A DNA stretch of 64,000 nucleotides from Microbacterium testaceum (GTDB taxonomy: Bacteria > Actinomycetota > Actinomycetes > Actinomycetales > Microbacteriaceae): positions 124,001 to 188,000 of the forward strand of contig NZ_JAJGNJ010000005.1 in assembly GCF_020781835.1 (NCBI RefSeq). Reading direction: 5' to 3'. The notes below the pieces were generated by a model. That model saw only the letters and a list, made by a program, of their open reading frames with translations. It did not search any database and had not been told where the DNA came from. The number at the start of each line of letters is the position of its first letter. Positions within the stretch are counted from its first letter, which is position 1. Below are positions 7,720 through 16,766 of this stretch, piece after piece. A program made the translations under genes and the position numbers.

Positions 7720-8802
7720 TCAGAGCGCGGCGATGACGGCGTCGGAGGTGCGCCGGGCCCAGGACTCGGCCTCGGCGAGCGACTCCCGCGTGAGAGCGTC
7801 GGGGGCCTCGTGGCGCTCCACCACGCGCTCGATCACGTCGACGATGCCCAGGAAGCCCAGCCGCCCGTCGTGGAAGGCCTCAACGGCCTGTTCGTTCGCG
7901 GCGTTGAACACCGCCGGATAGGTGCCGCCCGCGCGACCGACTCGCTTGGCCAGGGCGACCGAACCGAACGCCTCCTCATCGAGGGGCTCGAACGTCCACT
8001 GCGTCGCGCGCGTCCAGTCCAGCGGCGCGCCGACGCCGGCGATCCGGTGCGGCCAGTCCAGTCCGAGAGAGATCGGCAGGCGCATGTCCGGCGGCGAGGC
8101 CTGCGCGATCGTCGAACCGTCGAGGAATTCGACCATGGAGTGCACGATGGACTGCGGGTGGACGACGACGTCGATGTGCTCGTACGGCACGTCGAACAGC
8201 AGGTGCGCCTCGATCACCTCGAGCCCCTTGTTCACCAGGGTCGCCGAGTTCGTCGTGACGACGCGTCCCATGTCCCAGGTCGGGTGGGCGAGCGCCTGAG
8301 CGGGGCTCACATCGGCCAGCTCGGCGCGCGAGCGTCCGCGGAACGGGCCTCCGGATGCCGTGAGCACGAGCCGTCGGACCTCGCCCGGCTCGCCCGAGCG
8401 CAGGGCCTGTGCGATGGCCGAGTGCTCGGAGTCGACGGGGACGATCTGCCCGGGCGCGGCCAGGTCGGTGACCAGGTCGCCGCCGACGATCAGCGACTCC
8501 TTGTTGGCCAGGGCGAGCGTGCGCCCCTCCTCGAGGGCCGCGAGCGTCGGGCCGAGCCCCACCGAGCCGGTGATGCCGTTGAGCACCACGTCGGCGGGGA
8601 CATCGCGCACGAGCTGCTCGGCCTCGACGGCGCCGAGGGCGATGTCGTCGACGCCGAACTCCTCCGCCTGCGCCTCGACGCCGGATCGGTCGCTTCCGGC
8701 CGCCAGACCCACGACCTCGAACCGGTCGGGATGGGCCCGGATGACGTCGAGCGCCTGGGTGCCGATGGAGCCGGTGGAGCCGAGGATGACGACGCGACGC
8801 AT
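7720..8802 (-). CDS. dxr: 1-deoxy-D-xylulose 5-phosphate reductoisomerase
   Basis: Second MEP-pathway enzyme; NADPH-dependent conversion of DXP to 2-C-methyl-D-erythritol 4-phosphate. The 360-aa protein starts '[14 protein letters not shown]' (NADPH-binding loop at residues 8-14) and carries '[10 protein letters not shown]', 'VPVDSEHSA' and 'TASGGPFRG', the metal and substrate-binding signatures, plus '[11 protein letters not shown]' in the C-terminal domain. ispG lies about 5.4 kb away on the same strand. The FKBP lipoprotein ends only 9 nt upstream of the dxr start, so the two may be cotranscribed. Confidence 0.96.
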   Translation of the reverse strand: MRRVVILGSTGSIGTQALDVIRAHPDRFEVVGLAAGSDRSGVEAQAEEFGVDDIALGAVEAEQLVRDVPADVVLNGITGSVGLGPTLAALEEGRTLALANKESLIVGGDLVTDLAAPGQIVPVDSEHSAIAQALRSGEPGEVRRLVLTASGGPFRGRSRAELADVSPAQALAHPTWDMGRVVTTNSATLVNKGLEVIEAHLLFDVPYEHIDVVVHPQSIVHSMVEFLDGSTIAQASPPDMRLPISLGLDWPHRIAGVGAPLDWTRATQWTFEPLDEEAFGSVALAKRVGRAGGTYPAVFNAANEQAVEAFHDGRLGFLGIVDVIERVVERHEAPDALTRESLAEAESWARRTSDAVIAAL

Positions 8803-8811
8803 CCGATCAGA

Positions 8812-9777
8812 CTACTGAGCGGATGCCTCCGCGTGCTGGACGCCGAGGATGTCCACGACGAACACCAGCGGGGCGTTGGCCGGGATGTCTCCCTGGCCCG
8901 CCTCGCCGTATCCGTCGGAGGCCGGCATCACCACGACGACCTGGGAGCCCACGGTCTGCCCCTCCAGTGCCTTGCGGAAGCCCGGGACCACGCCGGTGGT
9001 GGCGAACTGCGCGGGCTCGCCGCGCTCCCAGCTGGAGTCGAACACCGTGCCGTCGTCGTACAGCGCACCGGTGTACTGCACGATGACCTGGTCACCGGGG
9101 TTGACGACGTCGCCGTCGCCCTGACGGAGGTTCTCGACCCGCGTCTCGGTCGGGGCCGGAGCATCGGGCATCGTGATCGTGGGGGCGCCCGCGTCGTCGA
9201 AGGTCACAGTGGGCATGCCCTCGGCCGGGGCGACCTCGGTGCCCTCGGCGCGGGTGGGGAGCTCCTCGATCGCGTCGGCGACGAGGACGAACGCCGGCGA
9301 CCCCTCGCCGAGCGCACCGGCGGGGAACGCCGAGACGGTGCGGGAGCCGATGGTCGCGCACTCGAGGGCCGCGCCGAAGATCTGCTGCGACGAGATCAGG
9401 GTGTCCATGCCGGCGGGCGCGGTGGTCTGCGTCTCGAGCTGGACCTCGCCCGTGCTGGCGTCCACGAGCGTGAAGTTGGCGCGCAGGACGTCGCCGGCGC
9501 GGACCTGATCCCCGGATCCCTCGACGAGGGTGGTGCGCTCGAGCCCCTCCGGCGCGTAGCCGTCGGGCAGCGTCACATCGACCTTGCCCTGGAAGTCGCC
9601 CGAGACCTTCACGTCGCCGGACACCTCACCCTGCGACAGCGCGCTCTGGCACTGTCCCGCGTCGGCCGAGCCACTGGCATCCGGGGTCGGGCTCTCGTCC
9701 GAGGAACCGGTGCACCCGGCCAGGAGCAGCACTGCGGCGGCGGCGACGGACAGGGAAGCGATCGGGCGGATGCGCAC
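8812..9777 (-). CDS. FKBP-type peptidyl-prolyl isomerase lipoprotein
   Basis: Predicted secreted, lipid-anchored prolyl isomerase that would assist folding of exported proteins. The GTG at 9777 gives a short Arg-containing N-terminus, a hydrophobic stretch and the lipobox 'LLLAGC' with Cys near residue 22; a GAGAGG lies about 10 nt upstream. An in-frame ATG 13 codons earlier is possible but would lengthen the signal peptide. A classical FKBP domain occupies the last ~100 residues ('VIVQYTGALYDDGTVFDSSW', 'VVPGFRKAL', 'MPASDGYG'). Residues about 85-195 resemble a degenerate second FKBP-like module. Length is 321 aa. Confidence 0.85.
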   Translation of the reverse strand: MRIRPIASLSVAAAAVLLLAGCTGSSDESPTPDASGSADAGQCQSALSQGEVSGDVKVSGDFQGKVDVTLPDGYAPEGLERTTLVEGSGDQVRAGDVLRANFTLVDASTGEVQLETQTTAPAGMDTLISSQQIFGAALECATIGSRTVSAFPAGALGEGSPAFVLVADAIEELPTRAEGTEVAPAEGMPTVTFDDAGAPTITMPDAPAPTETRVENLRQGDGDVVNPGDQVIVQYTGALYDDGTVFDSSWERGEPAQFATTGVVPGFRKALEGQTVGSQVVVVMPASDGYGEAGQGDIPANAPLVFVVDILGVQHAEASAQ

Positions 9778-9876
9778 GGGAGACCTCTCGGAGACGACGG
9801 GGATTCGCCCTATCATCCCCCATCCTGCTTTGGTGCCGCTGGGAGCCCCATGCGCGAGGGCGCATGCGGCGCACAG

Positions 9877-9882
9877 TAGCCT
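9877..9882 (+). promoter_or_regulatory. -10 box of the plsC-like gene
   Basis: TAGCCT ends 6 nt before the GTG start at 9889, the leaderless spacing seen repeatedly in this window. No Shine-Dalgarno sequence precedes the GTG. Confidence 0.45.
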
Positions 9883-9888
9883 CGTCGA

Positions 9889-10638
9889 GTGAGTTCCGAC
9901 GAACCGGACGGCACCCCCACCGTCCCACCGAAGCAGATGGGCGCGGCATACGGCCTCGGGCGCTTCTTCATCGCCCCGCTCGCGCGCGCCGTCTACCGTC
10001 CCCGCGTCGAGGGGCGCGACAACGTCCCGCGAACGGGCCCGGTGATCTTCGCCAGCAACCATCTGTCGTTCATCGACTCGGTCGCCATCCCCGTCGCCTC
10101 CCCCCGGCCGGTGCACTTCCTCGCCAAGTCGGAGTACTTCGAGAAGTGGGCCTCGCGGCAGTTCTTCACCGCGATCGGGGCCATCCCCGTCGAACGCGGC
10201 GCGGGTCAGGCGGCGCTGGACGCGCTCGACCAGCAGCGTGCCCTCCTCGAGGACGGTCGCGCCGTGGCGCTGTACCCGGAGGGCACGCGCTCCCTCGACG
10301 GACGCCTCTACAAGGGCCGCACGGGCGTCGCCTTCCTCGCCCTGCAGACCGGAGCCCCGGTCGTGCCGGTCGGTCTCATCGGCACCGACAAGGTCATGCC
10401 GGTCGGGGCCAAGGTGCCCACGACGAAGGAGCGCATCACCGTTCGGTTCGGCGAGCCCCTCGACCTCTCGCCGCACGGCGCGGCCTCTTCGGGCCGTGCG
10501 CGCCGCGGGGCCACCGACGAGATCATGGCCGCCATCCACGCCCTCAGCGAGCAGGAGCTCGCGAACGCGTACAACGAGGTCCCGGCGCAGAACCCGATCG
10601 AGCGCATCAAGCAGGTCCTGCCGCACGAACGCATCTGA
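9889..10638 (+). CDS. plsC: 1-acyl-sn-glycerol-3-phosphate acyltransferase family protein
   Basis: Membrane-associated acyltransferase of phospholipid synthesis, expected to convert lysophosphatidate to phosphatidate. The 249-aa protein contains the catalytic HX4D motif in 'NHLSFIDS' (His58, Asp63) and the glycerol-phosphate binding 'YPEGTRS' (131-135). It starts at a GTG with a -10 box 6 nt upstream. It is divergent from the FKBP gene and 86 nt upstream of dhaK on the same strand, though a functional link to dhaK is not implied. Several paralogues are usual in actinobacteria, so exact acyl acceptor is uncertain. Confidence 0.88.
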   Translation: MSSDEPDGTPTVPPKQMGAAYGLGRFFIAPLARAVYRPRVEGRDNVPRTGPVIFASNHLSFIDSVAIPVASPRPVHFLAKSEYFEKWASRQFFTAIGAIPVERGAGQAALDALDQQRALLEDGRAVALYPEGTRSLDGRLYKGRTGVAFLALQTGAPVVPVGLIGTDKVMPVGAKVPTTKERITVRFGEPLDLSPHGAASSGRARRGATDEIMAAIHALSEQELANAYNEVPAQNPIERIKQVLPHERI

Positions 10639-10724
10639 TCGGGCGGCCTTGACGCGGAGGCTCGCGGCGAGCAGGGTCTGAAGGGGCGGGCCCGAACCCG
10701 CCGCAGCCACGACGAGGAGGCACC

Positions 10725-11720
10725 GTGAAGAAATTCGTGAACGACCCGGCCGATGTGCTGGCGGAGGCTCTGCGCGGCATCCACGCCGCCCACCCCGACC
10801 TCCGCATCGACACCGAGAACCGCGTCATCCTGCGGGGCGAGCCCACACCGTCCGGCAAGGTCGCCCTCGTCTCCGGAGGGGGCTCCGGCCACGAGCCGAT
10901 GCACGGCGGATTCGTCGGGCGCGGCATGCTCGATGCCGCGGCCGCGGGCGAGGTGTTCACCTCCCCCACCCCCGACCAGGTGCTCGCGGCCACGCAGGCG
11001 GTGGACTCCGGCGCGGGCGTGCTGCACATCGTGAAGAACTACACCGGTGATGTGCTGAACTTCGAGATGGCCGCAGAACTCGCCGTCGACGACGGCGTGC
11101 GGGTCGAGTCGGTGGTCGTCGCCGACGACGTCGCCGTGCAGGACTCCACGTGGACGGCCGGGCGTCGCGGCACGGGGACCACCGTCATCCTCGAGAAGAT
11201 CGTGGGGGCTCTCGCCGAAGAGGGTGCCGATCTGGATGCCGTCGCGGCGCTGGCCCGCCGGGTGGCCGAGGCGGGGCGTTCGATGGGCGTCGCCCTGACC
11301 AGCTGCACGGTGCCCGCCGTCGGCCACCCCACCTTCGAGCTGCCCGACGATGAGATGGAGGTGGGGGTCGGCATCCATGGCGAGCCCGGCCGCACGCGCG
11401 TCACGCTCGCCACGGCTCACGAGATCGCGAAGATGATGGTCGACCCGATCGTGCACGACTTCGGCGAGCCCGTCGGCGACGCCATCGTGCTGCTCTCGGG
11501 CCTGGGCGGCACGCCGCTCATCGAGCAGTACCTCCTCTACGGCGAGATCGCGCCGCTGCTCGCGGAGGCCGGAGTCCAGGTGCAGCGCGTGCTCATCGGC
11601 GACTACATCACCAGCCTCGACATGGCGGGCGCGTCCCTCACCGTCGTGAAGGCCGACGAGGAGTTCCTGCGCCTGTGGGACGCGCCGGTGGTCACCCCGG
11701 GTCTGCGGTGGGGCGCATGA
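10725..11720 (+). CDS. dhaK: PEP-dependent dihydroxyacetone kinase, substrate-binding subunit
   Basis: Binds dihydroxyacetone (Dha) and receives phosphate from DhaL-ADP to make Dha phosphate. The 331-aa protein has '[15 protein letters not shown]' (residues 49-63) and 'GIHGEPGR', whose His218 is the residue that covalently holds Dha in the family. The start ATG at 10725 has GAGGAGG upstream. The stop overlaps the dhaL start by 4 nt (ATGA), so translation of the two is coupled. Together with dhaL and dhaM it forms a PTS-type kinase rather than the single-chain ATP-dependent enzyme. Confidence 0.96.
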   Translation: MKKFVNDPADVLAEALRGIHAAHPDLRIDTENRVILRGEPTPSGKVALVSGGGSGHEPMHGGFVGRGMLDAAAAGEVFTSPTPDQVLAATQAVDSGAGVLHIVKNYTGDVLNFEMAAELAVDDGVRVESVVVADDVAVQDSTWTAGRRGTGTTVILEKIVGALAEEGADLDAVAALARRVAEAGRSMGVALTSCTVPAVGHPTFELPDDEMEVGVGIHGEPGRTRVTLATAHEIAKMMVDPIVHDFGEPVGDAIVLLSGLGGTPLIEQYLLYGEIAPLLAEAGVQVQRVLIGDYITSLDMAGASLTVVKADEEFLRLWDAPVVTPGLRWGA

Positions 11721-12352
11721 GCGGCGCCGTGTCTACCGACGACCTCGTCGCCTGGATCCGGGCGTTCCGGGATGCCGTGCAGCAGCACCGCGACGAGTTG
11801 ACGGCCCTGGACTCGGCGATCGGCGACGCCGACCACGGCTCCAACATGGCCCGCGGGCTCGACGCCGTCGTCGCCAAGCTCGAGACGCCCCCGGCCTCGC
11901 CCGCCGAACTGTTCAAGACCGTGGGCATGACCCTGGTGTCGTCGGTCGGCGGAGCCAGCGGCCCGCTGTACGGGACGTTCTTCCTGCGGATGGGTCCGGC
12001 CCTGTCGGATGAGGCGGATGCCGCCTCGCTCGGCGCGGCACTGCGGGCCGGCGCCGAGGGGGTCGTCGCCCGCGGCAAGGCCGAGCCCGGTGACAAGACG
12101 ATGATCGACGCGCAGCTGCCCGCCCTGGCCGCGTGGGACGACGCGGTCGCCGCGGGAGAGGACGCCGCCGGAGCGGCTGCGGCCGCCGCCCGGGCCGCCG
12201 CGCAGGGACGCGACGCCACCGAGCCCCTCGTCGCCCGCAAGGGCCGGGCGAGCTACCTGGGTGAGCGCAGCGCGGGGCACATCGACCCGGGGGCGGCCTC
12301 GTCGGCGCTGCTCTTCCAGGCTCTGAGCGACACGCTGGCGGCGCGCGGGTGA
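11717..12352 (+). CDS. dhaL: dihydroxyacetone kinase, ADP-binding subunit
   Basis: Holds ADP as a permanent cofactor and passes phosphate from DhaM to Dha bound on DhaK. I start it at the ATG overlapping the dhaK stop; an upstream in-frame start would run into dhaK. The 211-aa protein carries the Mg-nucleotide motif 'GDADHGSNM' (36-44) and 'SVGGASGPLYG', both typical of DhaL, and ends with 'DPGAASSALL', also characteristic. The GTG of dhaM overlaps its stop (GTGA). Confidence 0.96.
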   Translation: MSGAVSTDDLVAWIRAFRDAVQQHRDELTALDSAIGDADHGSNMARGLDAVVAKLETPPASPAELFKTVGMTLVSSVGGASGPLYGTFFLRMGPALSDEADAASLGAALRAGAEGVVARGKAEPGDKTMIDAQLPALAAWDDAVAAGEDAAGAAAAAARAAAQGRDATEPLVARKGRASYLGERSAGHIDPGAASSALLFQALSDTLAARG

Positions 12353-13080
12353 TCGGCATCGTCGCGGTCTCGCACAGTCGTCCGCTCGCCGAGGCCGCCG
12401 TCGATCTTGCTTTGCGGATGGGCGGCGAGAATCCGCCCACCGTGTGCGTGGCCGCCGGCGGTCCGGACGGCGACCTGGGGACGGATGCCACGGCCATCGC
12501 CGAAGCCCTGGACGCGGCGGACTCCGGTGACGGTGTGCTGGTGCTGATGGATCTGGGGTCGGCCCTCCTGAGCGCGGAGATGGCGCTGGAGTTCGCGGTC
12601 GCGCCCGACCGCGTCGTGCTCAGCCCGGCGCCGTTCGTGGAGGGACTCGTCAGCGCCGTCGTGACGGCGGCCGGCGGTGCGCCCCTCGCCGCCGTCGCCG
12701 TCGAGGTCGCCGGAGCGGCGGATGCCAAGCGCGTCCAGCTGGGTGCGCCGCACAGCGCCGAGCCCCCGGCGGCGGACCCCGTGGACGCCGCGGAGACCGG
12801 GCAGGACGGCGCGTTCGAGACGACAGTCGTCAACCCGTCGGGGTTGCACGCGCGTCCGGCCGCCACGTTCGTCAAGGCCGCCTCGCGATACGACGCCGAT
12901 GTCCGGATCGCCGATCTGGGCAGCACGTCGGCTCCCGTCTCGGCGCGGAGTCTGCTCGCCCTCATGGCGCTCGGCATCCGCCAGGGCGCGCGCGTGCGCG
13001 TGAGCGCTTCGGGTCCTCAGGCGCGGGAAGCCCTCGAAGAGCTGCGCACGCTCATCGACGACGGCTTCGGCGAGGTGTGA
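12349..13080 (+). CDS. dhaM: dihydroxyacetone kinase phosphotransfer protein DhaM (EIIA-HPr fusion)
   Basis: Relays PTS phosphate to DhaL. The N-terminal ~130 residues are a mannose-EIIA-like domain with active-site His9 ('VSHSRP') and 'MDLGSALLSAEM'. A Ala/Pro-rich linker (about 133-155) leads to an HPr domain with phosphorylated His167 in 'SGLHARPAATF' and the regulatory-type Ser region 'SARSLLALM'. Unlike E. coli DhaM there is no enzyme-I-like domain, so phosphate must come from general EI encoded elsewhere. GTG start at 12349. The gene ends 7 nt from the convergent regulator gene. Confidence 0.92.
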   Translation: MIGIVAVSHSRPLAEAAVDLALRMGGENPPTVCVAAGGPDGDLGTDATAIAEALDAADSGDGVLVLMDLGSALLSAEMALEFAVAPDRVVLSPAPFVEGLVSAVVTAAGGAPLAAVAVEVAGAADAKRVQLGAPHSAEPPAADPVDAAETGQDGAFETTVVNPSGLHARPAATFVKAASRYDADVRIADLGSTSAPVSARSLLALMALGIRQGARVRVSASGPQAREALEELRTLIDDGFGEV

Positions 13081-13087
13081 GGCCGCC

Positions 13088-14053
13088 TCAGCGCGTGACG
13101 CCGAGCAGGCGCCGGGCCAGCGCCTCCTCCACGACGAGCTCGGTGACGAGCCCCGCGGCCAGAGCGCCGCGCAGCGCATCGAGCTTCGACAGACTGGACA
13201 CGACGCAGAATCGGCGCGGGATGCGCCGCACAGTGTCGAGGTCGGGTCCGCTGGAGCGGGCGTTCAGCTCTGTGATGTCGCACGACCCGTCCACGCGATA
13301 GAACACCGTCGCGCAGTCGCCCACGACACCCTCCCGCTCGATGATCGCGCGGTCGCGTTCGTCGAAGTAGTCGCCGCTGTAGACGTGCGAGGGGACGTCG
13401 GCGTGCGGGGACCCGAGACCGAAGACGAACAGGCCCACGCGCTGCTGGATCTCCAAGACGGACCGCACCGACCGCTCGCGCCACATCGCTTGCTTGGTGC
13501 GCGGATCGTCGAAGAGGGCCGGCACCGGGAATTGGTGCACCGAGGAGGACCAGGCCGCACCCAGGCGCGAGAGGATCTCGCCCGCGTAGGGGATGCCGGA
13601 GGTCCGCAGGTTCGCGGCACCGTTCATCTGCACGATGTGGGTGTCGTGGACGTCCTTGGAGGGAACGTGACGGGCGATGGCGGACAGGGTCGATCCCCAG
13701 GCGATCCCGATGGTCATCGACGACTCGATGCGCTCGGCGAGGATGCGCGCCGCCGTGAGCGCCGTGCGCTCGAGTCGTTCGGCCTCGGAGGTTCGCGCGG
13801 GAGTCGGCACCACGTGCGCGGTGATGCCGAACCGATCGGCGATCCGCTGCGCCATCTGGCCGCGCGCGTCGTCCGGGGGGTTGATCGAGATCGAGACCAG
13901 CCCGACGTCGCGCGCGTGCTGCAGCAATCGCGAGACGGAGGACCGGGAGACGCGCATCTCGTGGGCGATGGCATCCATCGTGAGGTCCTGCATGTAGTAG
14001 AGCTGCGCCGCGCGCAACGCGTCTCGTGAGCGCTCTTCCGCCTGGGTCGTCAT
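13088..14053 (-). CDS. SorC-family sugar-responsive transcriptional regulator
   Basis: Cytosolic DNA-binding regulator, 321 aa. An N-terminal helix-turn-helix ('MDAIAHEMRVSRSSVSRLL', about residues 25-45) is followed by a SorC/DeoR-type effector domain ('MTIGIAWGSTLSAIARHV', 'VFGLGSPHADVPSHVYSGDYFD') that in the family binds phosphorylated sugars or polyols. It sits between dhaKLM (convergent, 7 nt) and glpD (divergent, 110 nt), with a long palindrome in the divergent gap. It therefore probably controls glpD and perhaps the whole three-carbon block, responding to a metabolite such as glycerol 3-phosphate or Dha phosphate; effector is inferred. Confidence 0.85.
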   Translation of the reverse strand: MTTQAEERSRDALRAAQLYYMQDLTMDAIAHEMRVSRSSVSRLLQHARDVGLVSISINPPDDARGQMAQRIADRFGITAHVVPTPARTSEAERLERTALTAARILAERIESSMTIGIAWGSTLSAIARHVPSKDVHDTHIVQMNGAANLRTSGIPYAGEILSRLGAAWSSSVHQFPVPALFDDPRTKQAMWRERSVRSVLEIQQRVGLFVFGLGSPHADVPSHVYSGDYFDERDRAIIEREGVVGDCATVFYRVDGSCDITELNARSSGPDLDTVRRIPRRFCVVSSLSKLDALRGALAAGLVTELVVEEALARRLLGVTR

Positions 14054-14079
14054 GCCCGCCCTTCCCTCGGTTGCCCATT

Positions 14080-14116
14080 CTGCACGTTTGTTCAAGGGGC
14101 TTGCAACAACGTGCAG
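14080..14116. promoter_or_regulatory. candidate operator palindrome of the glp regulator
   Basis: ctgcacgtt (14080-14088) and aacgtgcag (14108-14116) form a perfect 9-bp inverted repeat centred at 14098, with further imperfect dyad symmetry inside (ttgtt...aacaa). It is one of the few low-GC patches nearby and lies midway between the divergent regulator and glpD starts, where a repressor could block both promoters. Assignment to the SorC-type regulator is from position only. Confidence 0.65.
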
Positions 14117-14163
14117 ACGCGCGCATCCTTTTGGGCGTACACCAACGAAAGGTCGCAGTCGAC

Positions 14164-15882
14164 ATGTCGTCCCCCTCTTCTTCGCTCCGCGCCGACGTCC
14201 AGGCGCTCCGTGACGCCGAAGACCTCGACGTCCTCATCATCGGAGGGGGCATCAACGGCATCGCCACCCTCCGCGACCTGGCCCTGCAGGGCGTGAAGGT
14301 CGCGCTGGTCGAGCGCGGCGACTTCGTCTCGGGAGCCTCGTCGGCCTCGAGCCACATGGTGCACGGAGGCATCCGCTACCTCGAGAACGGCGAGTTCCGG
14401 CTCGTGAAGGAGGCGGTCACCGAGCGCAACGATCTGCTCAAGACCGCCCCGCACTACGTCAAGCCCCTCAAGACCACCATCCCGATCTACAAGACGTTCT
14501 CCGGCATCCTGTCGGCACCGTTCCGTCTGCTCGTCACGCACGGGCGCGGCAAGCCCAACGAGCGCGGCGCCCTGCTGATCAAGGTCGGCCTCATCATGTA
14601 CGACACCTTCTCGCGCGACGGCGGCACGGTGCCGCGGCACACCTTCCTCGGCAAGAAGAAGTCCCTCGCCGAGCTCCCGCAGTTGAACCCCGACCTGGCC
14701 TACACCGCGACGTACTTCGATGCGTCGATGCACGACCCCGAGCGCATCGCCCTCGACGTCCTGCACGACGGCATCCTCGCCGGGGGCGGCCGCACGCAGG
14801 CGGTCAACTACGTCTCCGCCGTCGGGGCCGACGAGAACGGCGTGCGCGTGCGGGACGAAGTGTCCGGCGAGGAGTTCTCGGTCAAGGCCAAGGTCATCCT
14901 GAACACCTCCGGCCCCTGGACCGACCTCACCAACGGCGCCATGGGCCTGCCGACGCAGTTCATGGGCGGCACCAAGGGCTCCCACATCGTGCTCGACAAC
15001 CCCGAGCTCCTGGCGGCGACGGGCGGGCGCGAGATCTTCTTCGAGCACTCCGACGGTCGCATCGTCCTCATCTACCCGCTCAAGGACCGCGTCCTGGTCG
15101 GCACCACCGACATCGACGCGGACCCGTCGACGCCCGTCGTGTGCACGGACGACGAGATCGAGTACTTCTTCGACCTCATCGGACACGTGTTCCCGACGGT
15201 GGCCGTGGACCGCTCGCAGATCGTGTACACGTTCTCCGGCATCCGTCCCCTTCCTCGCCACGACGACACCGCTCCCGGGTTCGTCTCGCGCGACTACCGC
15301 ATCGTCGAGGACGAGATCGGCGGCACCCCGGCGATGAGCCTGGTCGGCGGCAAGTGGACGACGTTCCGCGCCCTCGCCGAGCACCTCAGCATGAAGACGC
15401 TGCAGAAGCTGCGCCGGCCCCACCGCGTGAGCACCCAGGGTCTGCCGATCGGCGGCGGCAAGGGCTTCCCGTCCACGCCGGAGGAGCGTCGCCGGTGGGT
15501 GTCCGCCCGCACGAATGCTCACTCGCCGGCCCTCGTGGATGCCATGCTCGAGCGTTACGGCACGCGCGCGGACGCGATCCTGGACGTCCTGCCGGCCGAA
15601 CCGACCGCCCTCGAGCACGCTCCCGGCTACTACCGCGAGGAGCTGGTCTGGATCGCCGAGAACGAGCAGGTCGTCCACCTGATCGACGTGCTTCTGCGAC
15701 GCACCCACCTGGCTTTCGTCGGCAGGATGACCGAGCGCACGTTGCGCGAGGTGGCCGAGACGGTCGCGGGTCCGCTCGGCTGGGATGCGGCGCGGATCGA
15801 CGACGAGATCGCGCGCACGACCGAGGCGCTGCGCACGGCGCACCGGGTGGATCTGGCCGAGGCCGGGGTCGCCCGAATCTGA
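14164..15882 (+). CDS. glpD: aerobic glycerol-3-phosphate dehydrogenase
   Basis: Membrane-associated FAD enzyme oxidising sn-glycerol 3-phosphate to Dha phosphate and feeding electrons to quinone. The 572-aa protein has the FAD-binding GGGINGI motif at residues 27-33, 'SSHMVHGGIRYL', 'LVGTTDIDADP', 'SGIRPLP' and 'VGGKWTTFR', followed by the C-terminal helical DAO domain. The ATG at 14164 was chosen because it lies after gaaagg and the -10/operator region; a longer frame from 14026 would run through the operator. A perfect 12-bp hairpin follows the stop. Confidence 0.96.
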   Translation: MSSPSSSLRADVQALRDAEDLDVLIIGGGINGIATLRDLALQGVKVALVERGDFVSGASSASSHMVHGGIRYLENGEFRLVKEAVTERNDLLKTAPHYVKPLKTTIPIYKTFSGILSAPFRLLVTHGRGKPNERGALLIKVGLIMYDTFSRDGGTVPRHTFLGKKKSLAELPQLNPDLAYTATYFDASMHDPERIALDVLHDGILAGGGRTQAVNYVSAVGADENGVRVRDEVSGEEFSVKAKVILNTSGPWTDLTNGAMGLPTQFMGGTKGSHIVLDNPELLAATGGREIFFEHSDGRIVLIYPLKDRVLVGTTDIDADPSTPVVCTDDEIEYFFDLIGHVFPTVAVDRSQIVYTFSGIRPLPRHDDTAPGFVSRDYRIVEDEIGGTPAMSLVGGKWTTFRALAEHLSMKTLQKLRRPHRVSTQGLPIGGGKGFPSTPEERRRWVSARTNAHSPALVDAMLERYGTRADAILDVLPAEPTALEHAPGYYREELVWIAENEQVVHLIDVLLRRTHLAFVGRMTERTLREVAETVAGPLGWDAARIDDEIARTTEALRTAHRVDLAEAGVARI

Positions 15883-15888
15883 GAGAAC

Positions 15889-15920
15889 GTGCGGGCGCGC
15901 CGTCTGTTGCGCGCCCGCAC
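15889..15920 (+). terminator. hairpin after glpD
   Basis: gtgcgggcgcgc (15889-15900) and gcgcgcccgcac (15909-15920) form a perfect 12-bp stem with an 8-nt loop, 7 nt after the glpD stop. There is no U-tract. It may terminate glpD mRNA or lower glpFK expression relative to glpD. Confidence 0.7.
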
Positions 15921-16001
15921 CGCGGTCATACATTCGGAACACCGAGCCGCGAAACGCCCGAGCCGATGGAGGCCGGGTAAGACAGAAAGGTCGATGACGA
16001 C

Positions 16002-16760
16002 ATGCAAGAAGTGAATCTGGGGCTGTACTTCCTCTCGGAGGTGGTCGGCACCGCCATGCTGATCCTGTTGGGTTGCGGCGTGGTCGCCAACGTGGCGCTG
16101 GCCAAGACCAAGGGCAATGCCGGTGGATTCCTGATGGTGAACTGGGGGTGGGGTCTCGCCGTCTTCGCCGGTGTCATCGTCTCCGCGTACTCCGGCGCCC
16201 AGCTGAACCCCGCCGTCTCCATCGGGCTCCTCGTCCACGGCGACATCACGATCGCTCAGTTCTTCGTGGCCATCGCGGCGCAGCTCGTGGGTGCCATCGT
16301 GGGTGCGATCCTCGCCTGGGCCTCCTACAAGCAGCACTTCGACGACGAGCCCGACCCGGCCGCCAAACTGGGCGTCTTCTCGACCGGCCCCGCGATCCGC
16401 TCGTACGGGTTCAACTTCCTCACCGAGGTCATCGCGACCTTCGTCCTGGTGCTGGTCATCTTCGGTTTCCGTGACTACGGCGTCGCCGACATCGGCGTCC
16501 CCGGTGGCCTCGGCGGCCTGTCGGCCGTCCCCGTGGCGCTCCTGGTGGTCGGTATCGGCGCCTCGCTCGGTGGTCCCACCGGCTACGCCATCAACCCCGC
16601 CCGTGACCTGGGGCCCCGCATCGCCCACGCGATCCTGCCCATCAAGGGCAAGGGTTCGAGCGACTGGGGCTATTCGTGGGTGCCGGTCGCCGGCCCGCTC
16701 GTCGGCGGTGCCCTGGCGGGGCTTCTGGCTCCCGTCCTCCTCGGTTTCGTCGCGGCGTGA
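16002..16760 (+). CDS. glpF: glycerol uptake facilitator (MIP family)
   Basis: Inner-membrane aquaglyceroporin channel for glycerol. The 252-aa protein has the two half-helix NPA motifs, 'LNPAVS' (69-71) and 'INPARD' (198-202); the Asp after NPAR is the usual mark of glycerol channels rather than water channels. Hydrophobic segments in between fit the six-helix fold. It lies between glpD and glpK; the ATG at 16002 is preceded by gaaagg. Hairpins on either side could tune its level relative to neighbours. Confidence 0.93.
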   Translation: MQEVNLGLYFLSEVVGTAMLILLGCGVVANVALAKTKGNAGGFLMVNWGWGLAVFAGVIVSAYSGAQLNPAVSIGLLVHGDITIAQFFVAIAAQLVGAIVGAILAWASYKQHFDDEPDPAAKLGVFSTGPAIRSYGFNFLTEVIATFVLVLVIFGFRDYGVADIGVPGGLGGLSAVPVALLVVGIGASLGGPTGYAINPARDLGPRIAHAILPIKGKGSSDWGYSWVPVAGPLVGGALAGLLAPVLLGFVAA

Positions 16761-16766
16761 CCGCTC

